From NCBI GenBank assembly GCA_963794265.1, contig CAWCDJ010000004.1, positions 1,054,001-1,118,000 of the forward strand: a stretch of 64,000 bases of DNA. The letters are read 5' to 3'. Made by a program: the position numbers and the translations under genes. The notes under the pieces are model-generated. The model was not told where the DNA came from, ran no database searches, and was given only the letters and a program-made list of their open reading frames with translations. This document shows positions 33,136 through 42,390 of the stretch, one piece after another; positions within the stretch are counted from its first letter, which is position 1; the number at the start of each line of letters is the position of its first letter. The stretch is from CAWCDJ01 sp963794265 (GTDB taxonomy: Bacteria; Acidobacteriota; Terriglobia; Bryobacterales; Bryobacteraceae).

Positions 33136-35529
33136 CTAATATGCCACCGAGGTCTCACGCCCGTCTTTTTCGCTGCGCAGCCACACGTAGACCGGGGCGT
33201 GCGGAGCGGGGGCGGGCCACGGCAGCGCTACCTCGAGCGTCTGCTCGGAGGGGTCTCCGGGCACCGGCGTGGGAATCGATTCGACCGGCACCCCATTGTG
33301 CGGATCCCACCCTACCTTCACCACCACATCGAGGTCACGCCCCTTCAGCACGCCAGCATAGTCGGAATCACCGATCTTGTTGTTGGTCAAGGTAAGTTCC
33401 TCGAGGCGCGGCAGGCGGACTACCCGGCCCAGGGGATGCGGATCGGAGCGGCCCAGGTCTTCCACCTTCACGGACGCCGTCAATTCGCAACCGGGGTAAC
33501 CGACCGCTCCTGGGTCCACGGAAAGAAAGACGATCCCCGAGTCGGCGCTGCCGGCCGGGAGTTTGAGCGGTGACCGCGTCCCGCCGGACGCACAACTCAG
33601 TTCCACCGTGGGAGCGGCGCCGCCGGGGCGCAGGTTTTCCACCCGCAGCGATAACCCTACGGTGACACCCGCGGGCAGTTCCCGGTCATGCAGCTTAATG
33701 CCCAGATCGCCGGGAACGGACGCCCGGACAGCCGAAATTTTCGGACGCGGAGGGATGATCTCAAGCGCATCCGGTATCTCGACCGGAGCCTCGTGCCCCT
33801 CCACCCGCAAGCGAATCGCATAGCGCCGCCCTTCCGCCGCATCCGCTTTGAGCTTGATTTCCCCCGCCCAGCACCCGCTGTCCCCTTTGCCCGAAACGGC
33901 GCCGGCGGGCGTCGCGACCGCCTGGATGCGGTCCAAACCCGAACCCTCCAGCCGGATGGGGCGGCTGGGCTCGCCGATGTTGACCCGGATCGGCAGGCCC
34001 GTAAGCTTCGGGTTCGGCGGCAATACGGTGAACGGAATCTCGTGGGTCACGCCGTCCGATTGCGTCAGAAGCAGCCGGTACGGTCCGGCGGCCGCCGTGT
34101 CCACATCGATGCGGATGCTCTCCTGCTCTCCCGAACGCTTGCCGCGCGGCAGCGAAAAGTGCACCTGGGGAGGATTGGGCGTGCGCTCTTCGCCTTTCTC
34201 CACCGCGGCCTTTTCGACGAATTCGAAATCCGTGCCGCCGAGTTGAAGCGCCACCTTGCCGCTGCCCTGGATCAGCCGGTCATGCACTCCCGGAGCGAAG
34301 CGCACTTTGCTGAAGTCTCCGTACCGGTGGACGTGAAGCGTTCCCCCCACCTCGAGCTTGTCCCAATTCCACATCGCGGCCAGATGGTAATCGCCGGGCT
34401 CGATTTTCGTCTTCGAGAGGTCGATCTCGATGGAATCCGGCGCACTCGATAACGCGACCGGAACCGGCGTCCCGGCTCCACCCGAGACCGGCACGAGTTG
34501 CCACTCGCGGGCCAATTCCAGCATCTTGACCTTGGCCGAACCCTGGAACTTCAGTTTCAGCGGCGATTTCGACCCCACCGGCACATGCGCCTCGGGCTCG
34601 ATCGCGGCCGAGGGCATGGCCTCCCCAGGCACCCGGTAGGCCCACAGATAAGCCAGCCGCACTCGCGTTTTGGGCGCCGCCGCGCTCTTCGTGCAAAGCG
34701 CCATTTCGCCCGCGCCCGTGGCCGATTGGGCGAAAGCCGATCGAAACTCCGCGCCCGGAAAGACGACCGTCTTCAGATTCTGAAACAGAGCCGCTCCGCC
34801 TGCCGCCAGCCCCACCGAGTTTCCGAAAAACAGGCTCGCCACCGAAGCCGCCAGCCCCACCGACTGCTGCATTTGCGCCGATCGGGGCGCGAGCGGATCG
34901 TAATTGTTGGCCGAAGGCAGCACCGCCTTCAGCAGAGCGCCGGCCTGCTGGTCGGTGGAGGCTTTGGTGTCCAGCTTGCTGAGGTCCACACCGTACTGCG
35001 AGGAGACGCCCTTCAGCGCTGCGTCCATGCCGCCGCCGGAGACCTCGGAATTGGCCAGTTGTTGCACCAGCGCTTCCACGTCGGAGGTTTGTTCCGCATA
35101 ATTCGCCAGTTGCGTCAGCAGATCGTGGTTGCGTGTGACTAGTTCCTTGACCTTCCCCTCGCTCAGGCCGTGCGGGCCATAGATCAGGGCCACCACCGCG
35201 GGACTCTTGGGAACCGCCCATTCGGCGCGCTGCGCGGCCTTCTCGGGCGGGAGAACGGTGAGTTCGCCGTCGCCAACCGGCAGCAGTACGGCTGAGATCT
35301 CGGCGTCTCCCGGAGACTGGGACGACAGGCGCACCGGCTCCCAGATCAGGTGCGCGCCTACCGGCACCCTGGCCACGGATTTGATAGGAAGCGGCATTCC
35401 CTGATCGGAGGGACGGACCCACAGCCGGAACGTGCCCAGCGACGCACTGGTCGCACATCCGGCGGGCACCGCGCAGAAAGCTGGGACTGCACAGAGACCC
35501 AAAACCAGCCAAAAGCGAATCACATTCAT
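33136..35529 (-). CDS. Large secreted beta-rich protein of unknown function
   Basis: 797 residues with a signal peptide ending near residue 25 (FWLVLGLCAVPAFCAVPAG). About residues 110-270 are helical with an Ala/Gly-rich stretch (VGLAASVASLFFGNSVGLAAGGAAL) that could insert in a membrane. The rest, about 290-797, looks like several immunoglobulin- or IPT-like beta-sandwich modules, for example LTGLPIRVNIGEPSRPIRLEGSGLD and LEELTLTNNKIGDSDYAGVLKGRDLDVVVKV. No catalytic motif is seen. I do not recognise the family. It stands alone between two plus-strand genes, with its own promoter region shared divergently with the 114-aa protein. Confidence 0.65.
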   Translation of the reverse strand: MNVIRFWLVLGLCAVPAFCAVPAGCATSASLGTFRLWVRPSDQGMPLPIKSVARVPVGAHLIWEPVRLSSQSPGDAEISAVLLPVGDGELTVLPPEKAAQRAEWAVPKSPAVVALIYGPHGLSEGKVKELVTRNHDLLTQLANYAEQTSDVEALVQQLANSEVSGGGMDAALKGVSSQYGVDLSKLDTKASTDQQAGALLKAVLPSANNYDPLAPRSAQMQQSVGLAASVASLFFGNSVGLAAGGAALFQNLKTVVFPGAEFRSAFAQSATGAGEMALCTKSAAAPKTRVRLAYLWAYRVPGEAMPSAAIEPEAHVPVGSKSPLKLKFQGSAKVKMLELAREWQLVPVSGGAGTPVPVALSSAPDSIEIDLSKTKIEPGDYHLAAMWNWDKLEVGGTLHVHRYGDFSKVRFAPGVHDRLIQGSGKVALQLGGTDFEFVEKAAVEKGEERTPNPPQVHFSLPRGKRSGEQESIRIDVDTAAAGPYRLLLTQSDGVTHEIPFTVLPPNPKLTGLPIRVNIGEPSRPIRLEGSGLDRIQAVATPAGAVSGKGDSGCWAGEIKLKADAAEGRRYAIRLRVEGHEAPVEIPDALEIIPPRPKISAVRASVPGDLGIKLHDRELPAGVTVGLSLRVENLRPGGAAPTVELSCASGGTRSPLKLPAGSADSGIVFLSVDPGAVGYPGCELTASVKVEDLGRSDPHPLGRVVRLPRLEELTLTNNKIGDSDYAGVLKGRDLDVVVKVGWDPHNGVPVESIPTPVPGDPSEQTLEVALPWPAPAPHAPVYVWLRSEKDGRETSVAY

Positions 35530-35719
35530 GAGATGCGTGGAAGGCCTGAAAAGTCGAGAGACGACCGGTACTTCCCGACCGCCCTATACAAGCTATACCG
35601 TATCCCGGCCCTGTTTCCCATCCTGTCGGCGCAGGATGGCTGGCGAAGCGAAGCCCGCCTCTCCGACATCCTAAAGGTAGCCGACGCGCCACCGGCACAT
35701 TCTGAAAAGGGAGAAAGCC

Positions 35720-36064
35720 ATGCAAACACAAATCTTACGGGCGCTCGGAGGGGCGGCATGCACCCTAGCGCTGGCGCTGCCGCTCTGTGCGGCCGGACAT
35801 GTAAAAACAGCCCAAAAGGCCTGGGCCCCGGAGACTTTGACCGGTCACATCATGATGGTGAAACCGGCCGAAAACCTTCTGGTCGTCACCGGCCCTCAGG
35901 GAGTTCCCTTCGACCTCACCGTCACCCCCTCGACGAAGATCGTGGTGAATGGACATCGCGAGAACCTGGGCCAACTGCACGCGGACATGAACCACAGCGT
36001 TACCGTACGATATCGGCCAGAGACTCGGGGCGATATCGCCCACGACATCAACGTCCAAGGCTGA
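35720..36064 (+). CDS. Small secreted protein, OB-fold-like (DUF5666-like)
   Basis: 114 residues; GGGAGAAAG precedes the ATG. A signal peptide (GGAACTLALALPLCAAG) is followed by one beta-barrel-like module (LTGHIMMVKPAENLLVVTGPQGVPFDLTVTPSTKIVVNG ... LGQLHADMNHSVTVRYRPE). This resembles the DUF5666 family of small periplasmic proteins. The function is unknown. Its last 17 bases overlap the convergent gene at 36048-36875. Confidence 0.65.
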   Translation: MQTQILRALGGAACTLALALPLCAAGHVKTAQKAWAPETLTGHIMMVKPAENLLVVTGPQGVPFDLTVTPSTKIVVNGHRENLGQLHADMNHSVTVRYRPETRGDIAHDINVQG

Positions 36065-36875
36065 GGCGCGCGCTCAAGGCATCCTTTGGCTGGTAATCGG
36101 AGTAGGTTTCGTCATCGAGCGAGTTCTTCTGCCACCAAAGGATCGAAGAATTCACGGTCATCCGGAAGTGGGTGGGTAGCCATAGATCGGGGCTGACGGG
36201 GGCCTGCTCCAGCACAAAGCGCGTCCCGGGTTGCACTTTGGCGATAAAAAAGCCGAAGGTTACCGGATGGAACACCTCTGCTTCGACCTTCACCCATTGC
36301 TGGTGCTCGCGGTCGATCCAGAGCCGGCCGCGCATACCCGTGAGGACGCGCGTTTCCACACTGGTTGGCTTGTAATCAGGCTTGGGGGAAGCATCCAGCA
36401 CGTATACGCCGTGCCCGTTCAGCGTCTCTTCTCCCACTAATTTGAAGACGAATGCGTCGGCCATCTCGCGCATGAGCGCGTGGTCCTGGCGGCGTTCTTT
36501 GATGTATTGCGCGATTCGCCGGCTGCGCGTGTCGGCGGATTCATTTCGCCGTTTCTGGACCTCGTTCAGCAGCTTGTGCTGCTCTTCGGCTTGTTTGCGC
36601 GGAGAGAGCGGCTTTCCGTTCACACCCGTCAATTCGTAGTACGGGGATCCATCGATCATCCAGACACGCTGTGTTTTCAATGTCTTAGTGCGACCGTCGG
36701 ATTCCACGTCACGCTCGCGGAAGATAAACTCGGGCGCGCTCTGCCAGTCCCGGTCCATGGCTTGGACCGATTGCCGCACGAGTTGTTGCACAAAGTCGGG
36801 CTCACCGGGCGCAGGGCTGGCCGTCGCTAACCCCCCCGCCAGAATGAGCGTAGTAATTCCCCAGTATTTTGTCAC
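36048..36875 (-). CDS. Secreted protein of unknown function, LolA-like fold possible
   Basis: 275 residues with a signal peptide (about 1-24). It has a helical N-terminal half (FVQQLVRQSVQAMDRDW ... EFIFRERDVESDGR) and a beta-rich second half (GRLWIDREHQQWVKVEAEVFHPVTFGFFIAKVQPGTRFVLEQ). The phrase 'WIDREHQQWVKVEAEV' is like those of acidobacterial outer-membrane lipoprotein-sorting-like (LolA-fold) proteins. No lipobox is present. The function is unknown. It overlaps the end of the 114-aa gene by 17 bases in convergent orientation. Confidence 0.6.
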   Translation of the reverse strand: MTKYWGITTLILAGGLATASPAPGEPDFVQQLVRQSVQAMDRDWQSAPEFIFRERDVESDGRTKTLKTQRVWMIDGSPYYELTGVNGKPLSPRKQAEEQHKLLNEVQKRRNESADTRSRRIAQYIKERRQDHALMREMADAFVFKLVGEETLNGHGVYVLDASPKPDYKPTSVETRVLTGMRGRLWIDREHQQWVKVEAEVFHPVTFGFFIAKVQPGTRFVLEQAPVSPDLWLPTHFRMTVNSSILWWQKNSLDDETYSDYQPKDALSARLSLGR

Positions 36876-36967
36876 TCTTTATATGTTCTGAACACTTGGG
36901 GTGAAATGTCCATCCCGGTTTCACGGGAGCAGCCGAAAAATCAGGTACTAAAGGACATCCGCCGGTT

Positions 36968-38560
36968 TCACGCCACCGTCACAGAGCCGAGGCTGCCGGT
37001 CATTTCACTTCCTTCGCCCGCCGCCGCGCTCCACGCCCGCGCGGCGACTTCACGCGCCTGGCTGACGGGCGACTGAAACCCGAACAGCGTATTCATCACA
37101 CCGGCGGCCCAGCTGTAGATGTTGTTTTCGCGCACCGCGGCACGTTGGCGCCGCATTCGCGCCCGGCGCTCGGAATGGCTGAGCGCAAGCGCCTGCCGGA
37201 TGGCGTCGGCCATCTGGTCTGGCGAGAACGGGTTCACCAGCAGGGCCGAGGTCAGCTCGCGGGCTGCCCCCGTGAAACTGCTGAGAATCAGAACGCCGTC
37301 TTCATCAGTCCGGCTGGCGACGAACTCCTTAGCGACCAGGTTCATACCATCGTGCAGCGAACTCACCAGGCAGAAACTGGCCAGCCGGTGCAAAGCCATC
37401 AGTTCGGTCTGCGGCAGGTGGCGGTTGCAGTAGAAAACGGGCGACCAGCCGTGCATTCGCCACTTGTCGTTGATGCTGTGAACCAGCGACTCCACTTCCG
37501 CGCCCAGGCGGCGATACTGTTCGATGGCCGTGCGGCTCGGGACGCCCACCTGCAGGAAGCAGAACCGGCCGCAGTACTCCGGGTTCGCTTCGAGGAACCG
37601 ATCCACCGCGAGCAGCCTTTGCGGAATCCCCTTGGTGTAGTCCAGGCGGTCGATGCCGATGCCCAGAAACTCCGGCCGTCCGCCCAGTTCGGAAATCCAA
37701 TCCCGCATGTGGCGCTCCACCTGCGCGCTTGCGGCCTCGCGCGCGTGATGCTCGAAATCGATGCTGATGGGGAATGCCCGCACCTCGGTGGTGTGCTCCT
37801 GGCGCGCGACCCGGAAGTGCTCTTTATCGACCCTTGCTTCGATTCCCTGGTCGACGGCTTCGAGGAAGTTGGCGCCGTGATAACGCAGGTGAAAGCCCAG
37901 CAGGTCATTGCCGAGCATGCCGTCGAGCAGTTCTTCCTTCCAGGGAAACGCGCGGAAATTTTCCCGGTTGGGCCACGGAATATGCCAGAACTGCGCCACG
38001 ATCAGCTTCGGATTTTGCCGCTTCAGCATTCGCGGCAGAAGTGCGAAATGATAGTCCTGTATGAAAACGAAAGCCGGCTCCCCGGCGGCTTCTTCGAGCA
38101 CCGCATCGGCGAATAACTGATTCGCCAGCCGGTAGCTTTCCCAGTCTTTTCTCCGGAAGACCGGCTGGTGGAACGCAGCGTGGCACAGCGGCCAGAGGCC
38201 CTCGTTGGCCAGTCCATAGTAGTATTCCTTCTCGATTCGCTCGTCGAGCCAAACGCGCCGCAGCGTGTAAGAAGGGCTATCCGGCGGTACGGTCACGTGA
38301 TCGCGTACGTCGACGGACGCGCGGTCGGCATCGCCGCTTCCATGCGCCACCCAGGTGCCTCCCGTCGCGCGCAGAATGGGATCGAGCGCCACGGTCAGGC
38401 CGCTGGCAGGCTGGATGCATTCGACATGGCCGTTGATTCTGCGGTGGATATACGGCTCACGGTTCGACACCGCGATGAATCGCATTCCGTGGAGCCGGCC
38501 CCGCACGAGGTTGTGCAGCGCTTCCTTCGTCCAGTTTGTCCCTGCCGTCGTTGGTTCCAT
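36968..38560 (-). CDS. otsA: Trehalose-6-phosphate synthase (GT20)
   Basis: 530 residues, slightly longer than E. coli OtsA. GGGAGC precedes the ATG. Signature segments are FIQDYHFALLPRML, FWHIPWPNRENFRAFPW, GFHLRYHGANFLEAV, GIGIDRLDYTKGIPQRLLAVDRFL and SLHDGMNLVAKEFVASR, giving the GT-B active site for UDP-glucose and glucose-6-phosphate. It makes trehalose-6-phosphate in the cytoplasm for osmotic or desiccation stress. No OtsB phosphatase gene is adjacent, and the protein has no fused phosphatase domain. A glucosylglycerol-phosphate synthase is a less likely alternative. Confidence 0.92.
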   Translation of the reverse strand: MEPTTAGTNWTKEALHNLVRGRLHGMRFIAVSNREPYIHRRINGHVECIQPASGLTVALDPILRATGGTWVAHGSGDADRASVDVRDHVTVPPDSPSYTLRRVWLDERIEKEYYYGLANEGLWPLCHAAFHQPVFRRKDWESYRLANQLFADAVLEEAAGEPAFVFIQDYHFALLPRMLKRQNPKLIVAQFWHIPWPNRENFRAFPWKEELLDGMLGNDLLGFHLRYHGANFLEAVDQGIEARVDKEHFRVARQEHTTEVRAFPISIDFEHHAREAASAQVERHMRDWISELGGRPEFLGIGIDRLDYTKGIPQRLLAVDRFLEANPEYCGRFCFLQVGVPSRTAIEQYRRLGAEVESLVHSINDKWRMHGWSPVFYCNRHLPQTELMALHRLASFCLVSSLHDGMNLVAKEFVASRTDEDGVLILSSFTGAARELTSALLVNPFSPDQMADAIRQALALSHSERRARMRRQRAAVRENNIYSWAAGVMNTLFGFQSPVSQAREVAARAWSAAAGEGSEMTGSLGSVTVA

Positions 38561-38761
38561 GTGCTCCCCTTGTATTCCGCCCGCAAGTGCAATCGATCTT
38601 CCAGTTACTCAGGTATTTTCTAAGTCACTCGATTGAGGATAGTTGGATCAGCCTATAACAATTCTCCCTTGCGGCGCGGACGCGGGCTATCCCGGAAACA
38701 AGCGATGGCATGGAAAAAAATGCGTGGCTCGGGAGGGCGGGTACGTGCGAATCCGAACAGG

Positions 38762-39409
38762 TCAGGAAATGATCTTCTTCCGTACCGCGTAAAGAACGAT
38801 TTCGGCCGTGTTGTGAAGGTTCAACTTCTGCATCAGGTGGGTGCGATGAGTGTCGATTGTATAGATGCTCACGTTCAGGATTGCCGCCACCTCCTTGTTC
38901 GACTTACCTTCCGCGAGGAGTTGAAGGACCTCCTTCTCGCGATCCGTCAGCACGTCGTAGGAATCCTGGAGATTGCGCTGCTGAAGAAAGCGCATGTAAT
39001 CCTCGAGCATGGTCTTGGCGATCTCCGGACTGAAAAACGGCGTGCCCCGGCTTACGGCCTGGATCGCGCGAACCAGGTCGGTATCGGCGGAGTCCTTCAG
39101 CAGATAACCCTTCGCGCCGGCATTCAGCGCGGAAAGCAGATAATCCTCGTCGGAATGCATGCTGAGGATGACCACCCCGAGTCCCGGATTGTGTTTTACC
39201 ATTTGCGCGGTGGCCTCGATGCCGTTGAGCATCGGCATGGCGATATCGACCACCACCACATCCGGATTCAGCTCCTGACTCAGCCTGACGGCTTCCCGTC
39301 CGTCGCCGGCCTCGCCGACCACCTCCATGCCGGGCTGCCGTTCGATGATGAAGCGCAGGCCTTTGCGAACGATGCCATGGTCGTCGGCCAGAAGGATTCG
39401 CAAGCTCAT
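38762..39409 (-). CDS. NarL/LuxR-type response regulator
   Basis: 215 residues from the ATG at 39409, which overlaps the kinase stop by 4 bases. Receiver domain at 3-120: acidic pair in LLADDHG, phospho-acceptor Asp in VVVVDIAMPMLNG, and Lys in GYLLKDSADTD. The C-terminal LuxR helix-turn-helix is at 150-213 (LTDREKEVLQLLAEGKSNKEVAAILNVSIYTIDTHRTHLMQKL). It should bind DNA when phosphorylated by the adjacent kinase. Targets are not evident; otsA lies directly downstream on the same strand. Confidence 0.95.
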   Translation of the reverse strand: MSLRILLADDHGIVRKGLRFIIERQPGMEVVGEAGDGREAVRLSQELNPDVVVVDIAMPMLNGIEATAQMVKHNPGLGVVILSMHSDEDYLLSALNAGAKGYLLKDSADTDLVRAIQAVSRGTPFFSPEIAKTMLEDYMRFLQQRNLQDSYDVLTDREKEVLQLLAEGKSNKEVAAILNVSIYTIDTHRTHLMQKLNLHNTAEIVLYAVRKKIIS

Positions 39410-40800
39410 GCCGAAACGGCCTCCCGCTCGAGCGGGATGGCGGCGACCAGCGAGGTGCCGCTGCCCGGATGCGATTTCAAAGTAATATTCCCTCCCAGCT
39501 CCCTGACCCGTTCCTGCATGCCGAGCAGCCCCAGCCCGCGGCCGCGCGTCGAGGAGGCATCGAAGCCCACGCCATCGTCTCTCACTTCGACCAGCAGGCT
39601 GTCGCCGCGCGAACGGATCGTCACCCCGATCGTCTTGGCCCTGGCGTGGCGCCCGCAATTCGTCAGCGCCTCCTGCACCAGCCGGTACACGCAGGTGCGG
39701 TGCCGGTCCGGTAATTGCGCGAGTGGACCTTCGATCTGCACGTTGACGGGCACGCCCGAGTGCTTCGAGAATTGCCGCGCCTGCCATTGCACGGCCGAGC
39801 CCAGCCCGAGATCGTCGAGCATGGAAGGCCTGAGGCCCATCGCCATGTCGCGCACCGCGCGCAGCGATTGCTCGGCGAGCCGGCGGGCATCTTCCACGTG
39901 CTCCTGAAACTGTTCTTCCGGAGCCACCCGCAGATCCTGCAGGTTGCGCAGTTCCATGCGCAGCGCCGTCAGCATCTGGCCGATTTCGTCGTGCAGTTCG
40001 CGCGAGATCGACCGGCGCTCCTCTTCCTGCGCGCGCACCAGTTGGCGCGAGAGAAGGCGCAATTCCTCCTCCGCCGCTTCGGCGCGAAGGCGCTGCTCAT
40101 CGGAGTGCTGTTCCAGGCGCGTCATGCGATAAGCGCTGATGCCGGCAATCAGAAGTCCGAGCAGAACCGTAATTCCCAGCATCCTGCCGATGAAGATCGG
40201 CAGGTCGGATTCTTCGTTGTCGACCGCGTCGCGCTGCTTCCTCAGGTTGGCCTGCGCGAGATCGCGGATTTCCCCGGCTATGGCGAGAGCCGCCTCGCGC
40301 CGCGGCAGCACCTGCTTGCGCAGAAAGATCCAGCTCAGGGCGGATTTCTGCGCGGAGTTCCACTCGAACAGCGGATCGAGAACGTCCCAGTAAGCGCCGA
40401 CCTCCTTGCGCAGGCGCGCCAGCCGCGGGGCTTCGTCCGCTCCCATCACCAGGCTGAGTTCCTGAAGCTCGTTCTCCATGCTGGCCCGCATCGTCATCAG
40501 CTCGGTACGGTAAGCGCCGGCCGAAAGCGTGGAAGGGTCGAGCAGGTAATCCCGCGTCACCAAGCCGACCTCGGAAATTTCGGAGCCCACCGCGTTCAGG
40601 ATCCGCTCCGTCCGGCGATAGCGATCGTTCAAACTGGAAACCTCGCGATAGGTCTGGCGCGCCCTGCGCAGCGCTCCAAGGCCCGATATGGCAATCAGAA
40701 CGATCAGAGTTCCGAACCCGACCAGCAGGACCGGCCATGAGCGGTTGGATTTCATTCGGTCTACATCTATTAAACCGCCTTCTTGCCCCGGGGACAGCAT
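39406..40800 (-). CDS. Sensor histidine kinase, DegS/NarX type, with CHASE3-like sensor
   Basis: 464 residues. The ATG at 40800 has GGAG before it; an alternative ATG lies at 40755. Two membrane segments (about 24-43 and 217-236) flank a helical sensor region resembling CHASE3 (TERILNAVGSEISEVGLVTRDYLLDP). The HisKA_3 histidine is in SISRELHDEIGQMLTALR. The ATPase domain shows VQEALTNCGRHA, VRDDGVGFD and GLGLLGMQERVRELGG. It senses an unknown signal across the membrane and phosphorylates the coupled response regulator. Confidence 0.93.
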   Translation of the reverse strand: MLSPGQEGGLIDVDRMKSNRSWPVLLVGFGTLIVLIAISGLGALRRARQTYREVSSLNDRYRRTERILNAVGSEISEVGLVTRDYLLDPSTLSAGAYRTELMTMRASMENELQELSLVMGADEAPRLARLRKEVGAYWDVLDPLFEWNSAQKSALSWIFLRKQVLPRREAALAIAGEIRDLAQANLRKQRDAVDNEESDLPIFIGRMLGITVLLGLLIAGISAYRMTRLEQHSDEQRLRAEAAEEELRLLSRQLVRAQEEERRSISRELHDEIGQMLTALRMELRNLQDLRVAPEEQFQEHVEDARRLAEQSLRAVRDMAMGLRPSMLDDLGLGSAVQWQARQFSKHSGVPVNVQIEGPLAQLPDRHRTCVYRLVQEALTNCGRHARAKTIGVTIRSRGDSLLVEVRDDGVGFDASSTRGRGLGLLGMQERVRELGGNITLKSHPGSGTSLVAAIPLEREAVSA

Positions 40801-40924
40801 GGCGCTCCATGGATCATCATGGTAACGTCCGGCACAGGCGTGCTTCTATCCCCGAAAGGCGTGACGGGGGCGGCCGATTTGCCGTGAGAGGGGCGCGCCT
40901 GCCAGGCCGCGCCCTGAGCCCATC

Positions 40925-41245
40925 CTACTTCTTGAAGGTACGGATATACGCGACGACATCGGCCGCCTGCGCCGCCGAAACGCTGTGGACCGGAGGCATC
41001 TTGCCCTTGCCTTTCTCGATCACCTCTTCGATTTGCGCGTCGGACATGCCCTGGATCTCGGCCGAACTTAACGGCTTCATTTCCACTTTCATCATTTTTG
41101 CTACGTTCGGGTTCCCCGCCCCTTCAGCCCCGTGACAATTCTTACAGGAGCGGTCGTAAATCGCCTTCCCGGCTTTGGCATTGCCCGCCGCGCAAGCAAG
41201 CGCAACGGAGAAAGTGAAAAACGCAACGGCTACTTTATTCATCAT
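40925..41245 (-). CDS. Small secreted c-type cytochrome
   Basis: 106 residues from the ATG at 41245, with AGGAAAGGA upstream; the open frame before it is not protein-like. A signal peptide (VAVAFFTFSVALACAAGNAKA) precedes a single class I cytochrome c domain with heme site CKNCH and a likely axial Met in GKGKMPPVHS. It carries electrons in the periplasm, probably to a terminal oxidase or from an exported dehydrogenase. It is not linked to either neighbour in function. Confidence 0.92.
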   Translation of the reverse strand: MMNKVAVAFFTFSVALACAAGNAKAGKAIYDRSCKNCHGAEGAGNPNVAKMMKVEMKPLSSAEIQGMSDAQIEEVIEKGKGKMPPVHSVSAAQAADVVAYIRTFKK

Positions 41246-41481
41246 GTAGAGTGTTCCTTTCCTGGTTATGGCGCAAATCGATTGCGTGGCACGGATTCGT
41301 GACCCTCGGTAGGGCGGTAGCGAGTGTTGTATGCGCCGCGGCCGATTCCGCAGGGCCGAAGGCCGGATATGGTGGAAATACGACGCTCGCGCATACAGGT
41401 TCCTCTGCGGATCATATCGCGGGAGCCGCATCGGGGAGTGTGCTATTTTTCGCTCTTACCGCGGTGTATACTGAGTGCCGC

Positions 41482-42321
41482 ATGGATACATATCCCTCTC
41501 GCCGCGTGTTTCTTAGCGCCGCAGCCCTGCTCGGCGTGCCCCTGTCATCCCCGGCCGAGCCGGAGAAATCCGCCGCAATCAAGCTCGGGCTATGCTCCTA
41601 TTCATTCACCGGCAAAATCAAGCTGCCGGAAGTGATCCAGGCCTGCAAGTCTATGGGGGTCACGGCTTTGAATATCAAGCCGGAATTCCACCTTCCCTAC
41701 GACAGTTCGCCGGCGCAGATCGCCGAAGCGCGCAAGATGCTCGACGACGCCGGGATTCAACTCGTGGGCACCGGCACCACCTATCTCACCAGGCCCGACG
41801 AAGCCGAGATCCGCCAGCGCTTCGAGTTCAACAAGGCGCTGGGCTCGCCGCTGATCGTGATCGGGCCGACTGCCGAGACCATGCCGATCATCGAAAACTA
41901 TGTCAAGCAGTACGACATCAAGGTGGCGATTCATAATCACGGGCCCTCCGACAAGAGCTTTCCGACGCCCGAATCGGCGCTGAAGGTCATCCGCTCGATG
42001 GACCCGCGGGTCGGTCTCTGCATGGATATCGGCCACACCATGCACGCCGGCGTAGACCCGGTTGCGGCGGCCAGGGATGCCGGTCCGCGGCTGCTCGACA
42101 TGCATACCAAAGACGTTCGCAGGGAGAGCGGCGGCGAGTGGGCATCCGTTGACTGTGGCGAGGGCGATATGCCCCTGGCCGCGCTTTTCCGCTATCTCGA
42201 GAAAACCCGTTATTCCGGCCACTGCAACCTCGAATACGAGGTGAGCGGCGGCGACCGCATGCTCGGGATGTATAAGTCGCTGGCTTACATGCGAGGCGTT
42301 CTGGCCGGCCTCGCGGCATAG
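41482..42321 (+). CDS. Tat-exported sugar phosphate isomerase/epimerase-like protein, second copy
   Basis: 279 residues from the ATG at 41482, where a twin-arginine signal (SRRVFLSAAALLGVPLSS) begins. A xylose-isomerase-like TIM barrel follows. Metal-site-type segments are IKVAIHNHGPSDKSFPTPE, GLCMDIGHTMHAGVDPV, LLDMHTKDVRR and HCNLEYEVSGGD. It is a different branch from the protein at 32249-33115, with a His-rich IHNHGP motif like that of 3-ketoglucoside/IolE-type enzymes. The exact reaction is unknown. Confidence 0.88.
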   Translation: MDTYPSRRVFLSAAALLGVPLSSPAEPEKSAAIKLGLCSYSFTGKIKLPEVIQACKSMGVTALNIKPEFHLPYDSSPAQIAEARKMLDDAGIQLVGTGTTYLTRPDEAEIRQRFEFNKALGSPLIVIGPTAETMPIIENYVKQYDIKVAIHNHGPSDKSFPTPESALKVIRSMDPRVGLCMDIGHTMHAGVDPVAAARDAGPRLLDMHTKDVRRESGGEWASVDCGEGDMPLAALFRYLEKTRYSGHCNLEYEVSGGDRMLGMYKSLAYMRGVLAGLAA

Positions 42322-42326
42322 CGCCG

Positions 42327-42345
42327 GGCGGCGCGGGCCGCCTTT
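42327..42345 (+). terminator. Short GC hairpin with T-run
   Basis: GGCGGC (42327-42332) pairs with GCCGCC (42337-42342) across a 4-base loop and is followed by TTT. It lies directly after the isomerase-like gene and before pyruvate carboxylase. A weak intrinsic terminator. Confidence 0.45.
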
Positions 42346-42390
42346 GCTACTCTAGGAGGAACGGCTGGGCTTCTGCCCGTTTCTTCCAAA

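Noticed and set aside
36048..36064. 17-base convergent gene overlap, equal in length to the one at 63672-63688
   Set aside because: Short 3' overlaps of this size are common in compact genomes; the equal length is probably coincidence.
38608..38636. CAATCGA/TCGATTG inverted pair upstream of trehalose-6-phosphate synthase
   Set aside because: Seven-base arms with a long gap are expected by chance, and the position is not telling.
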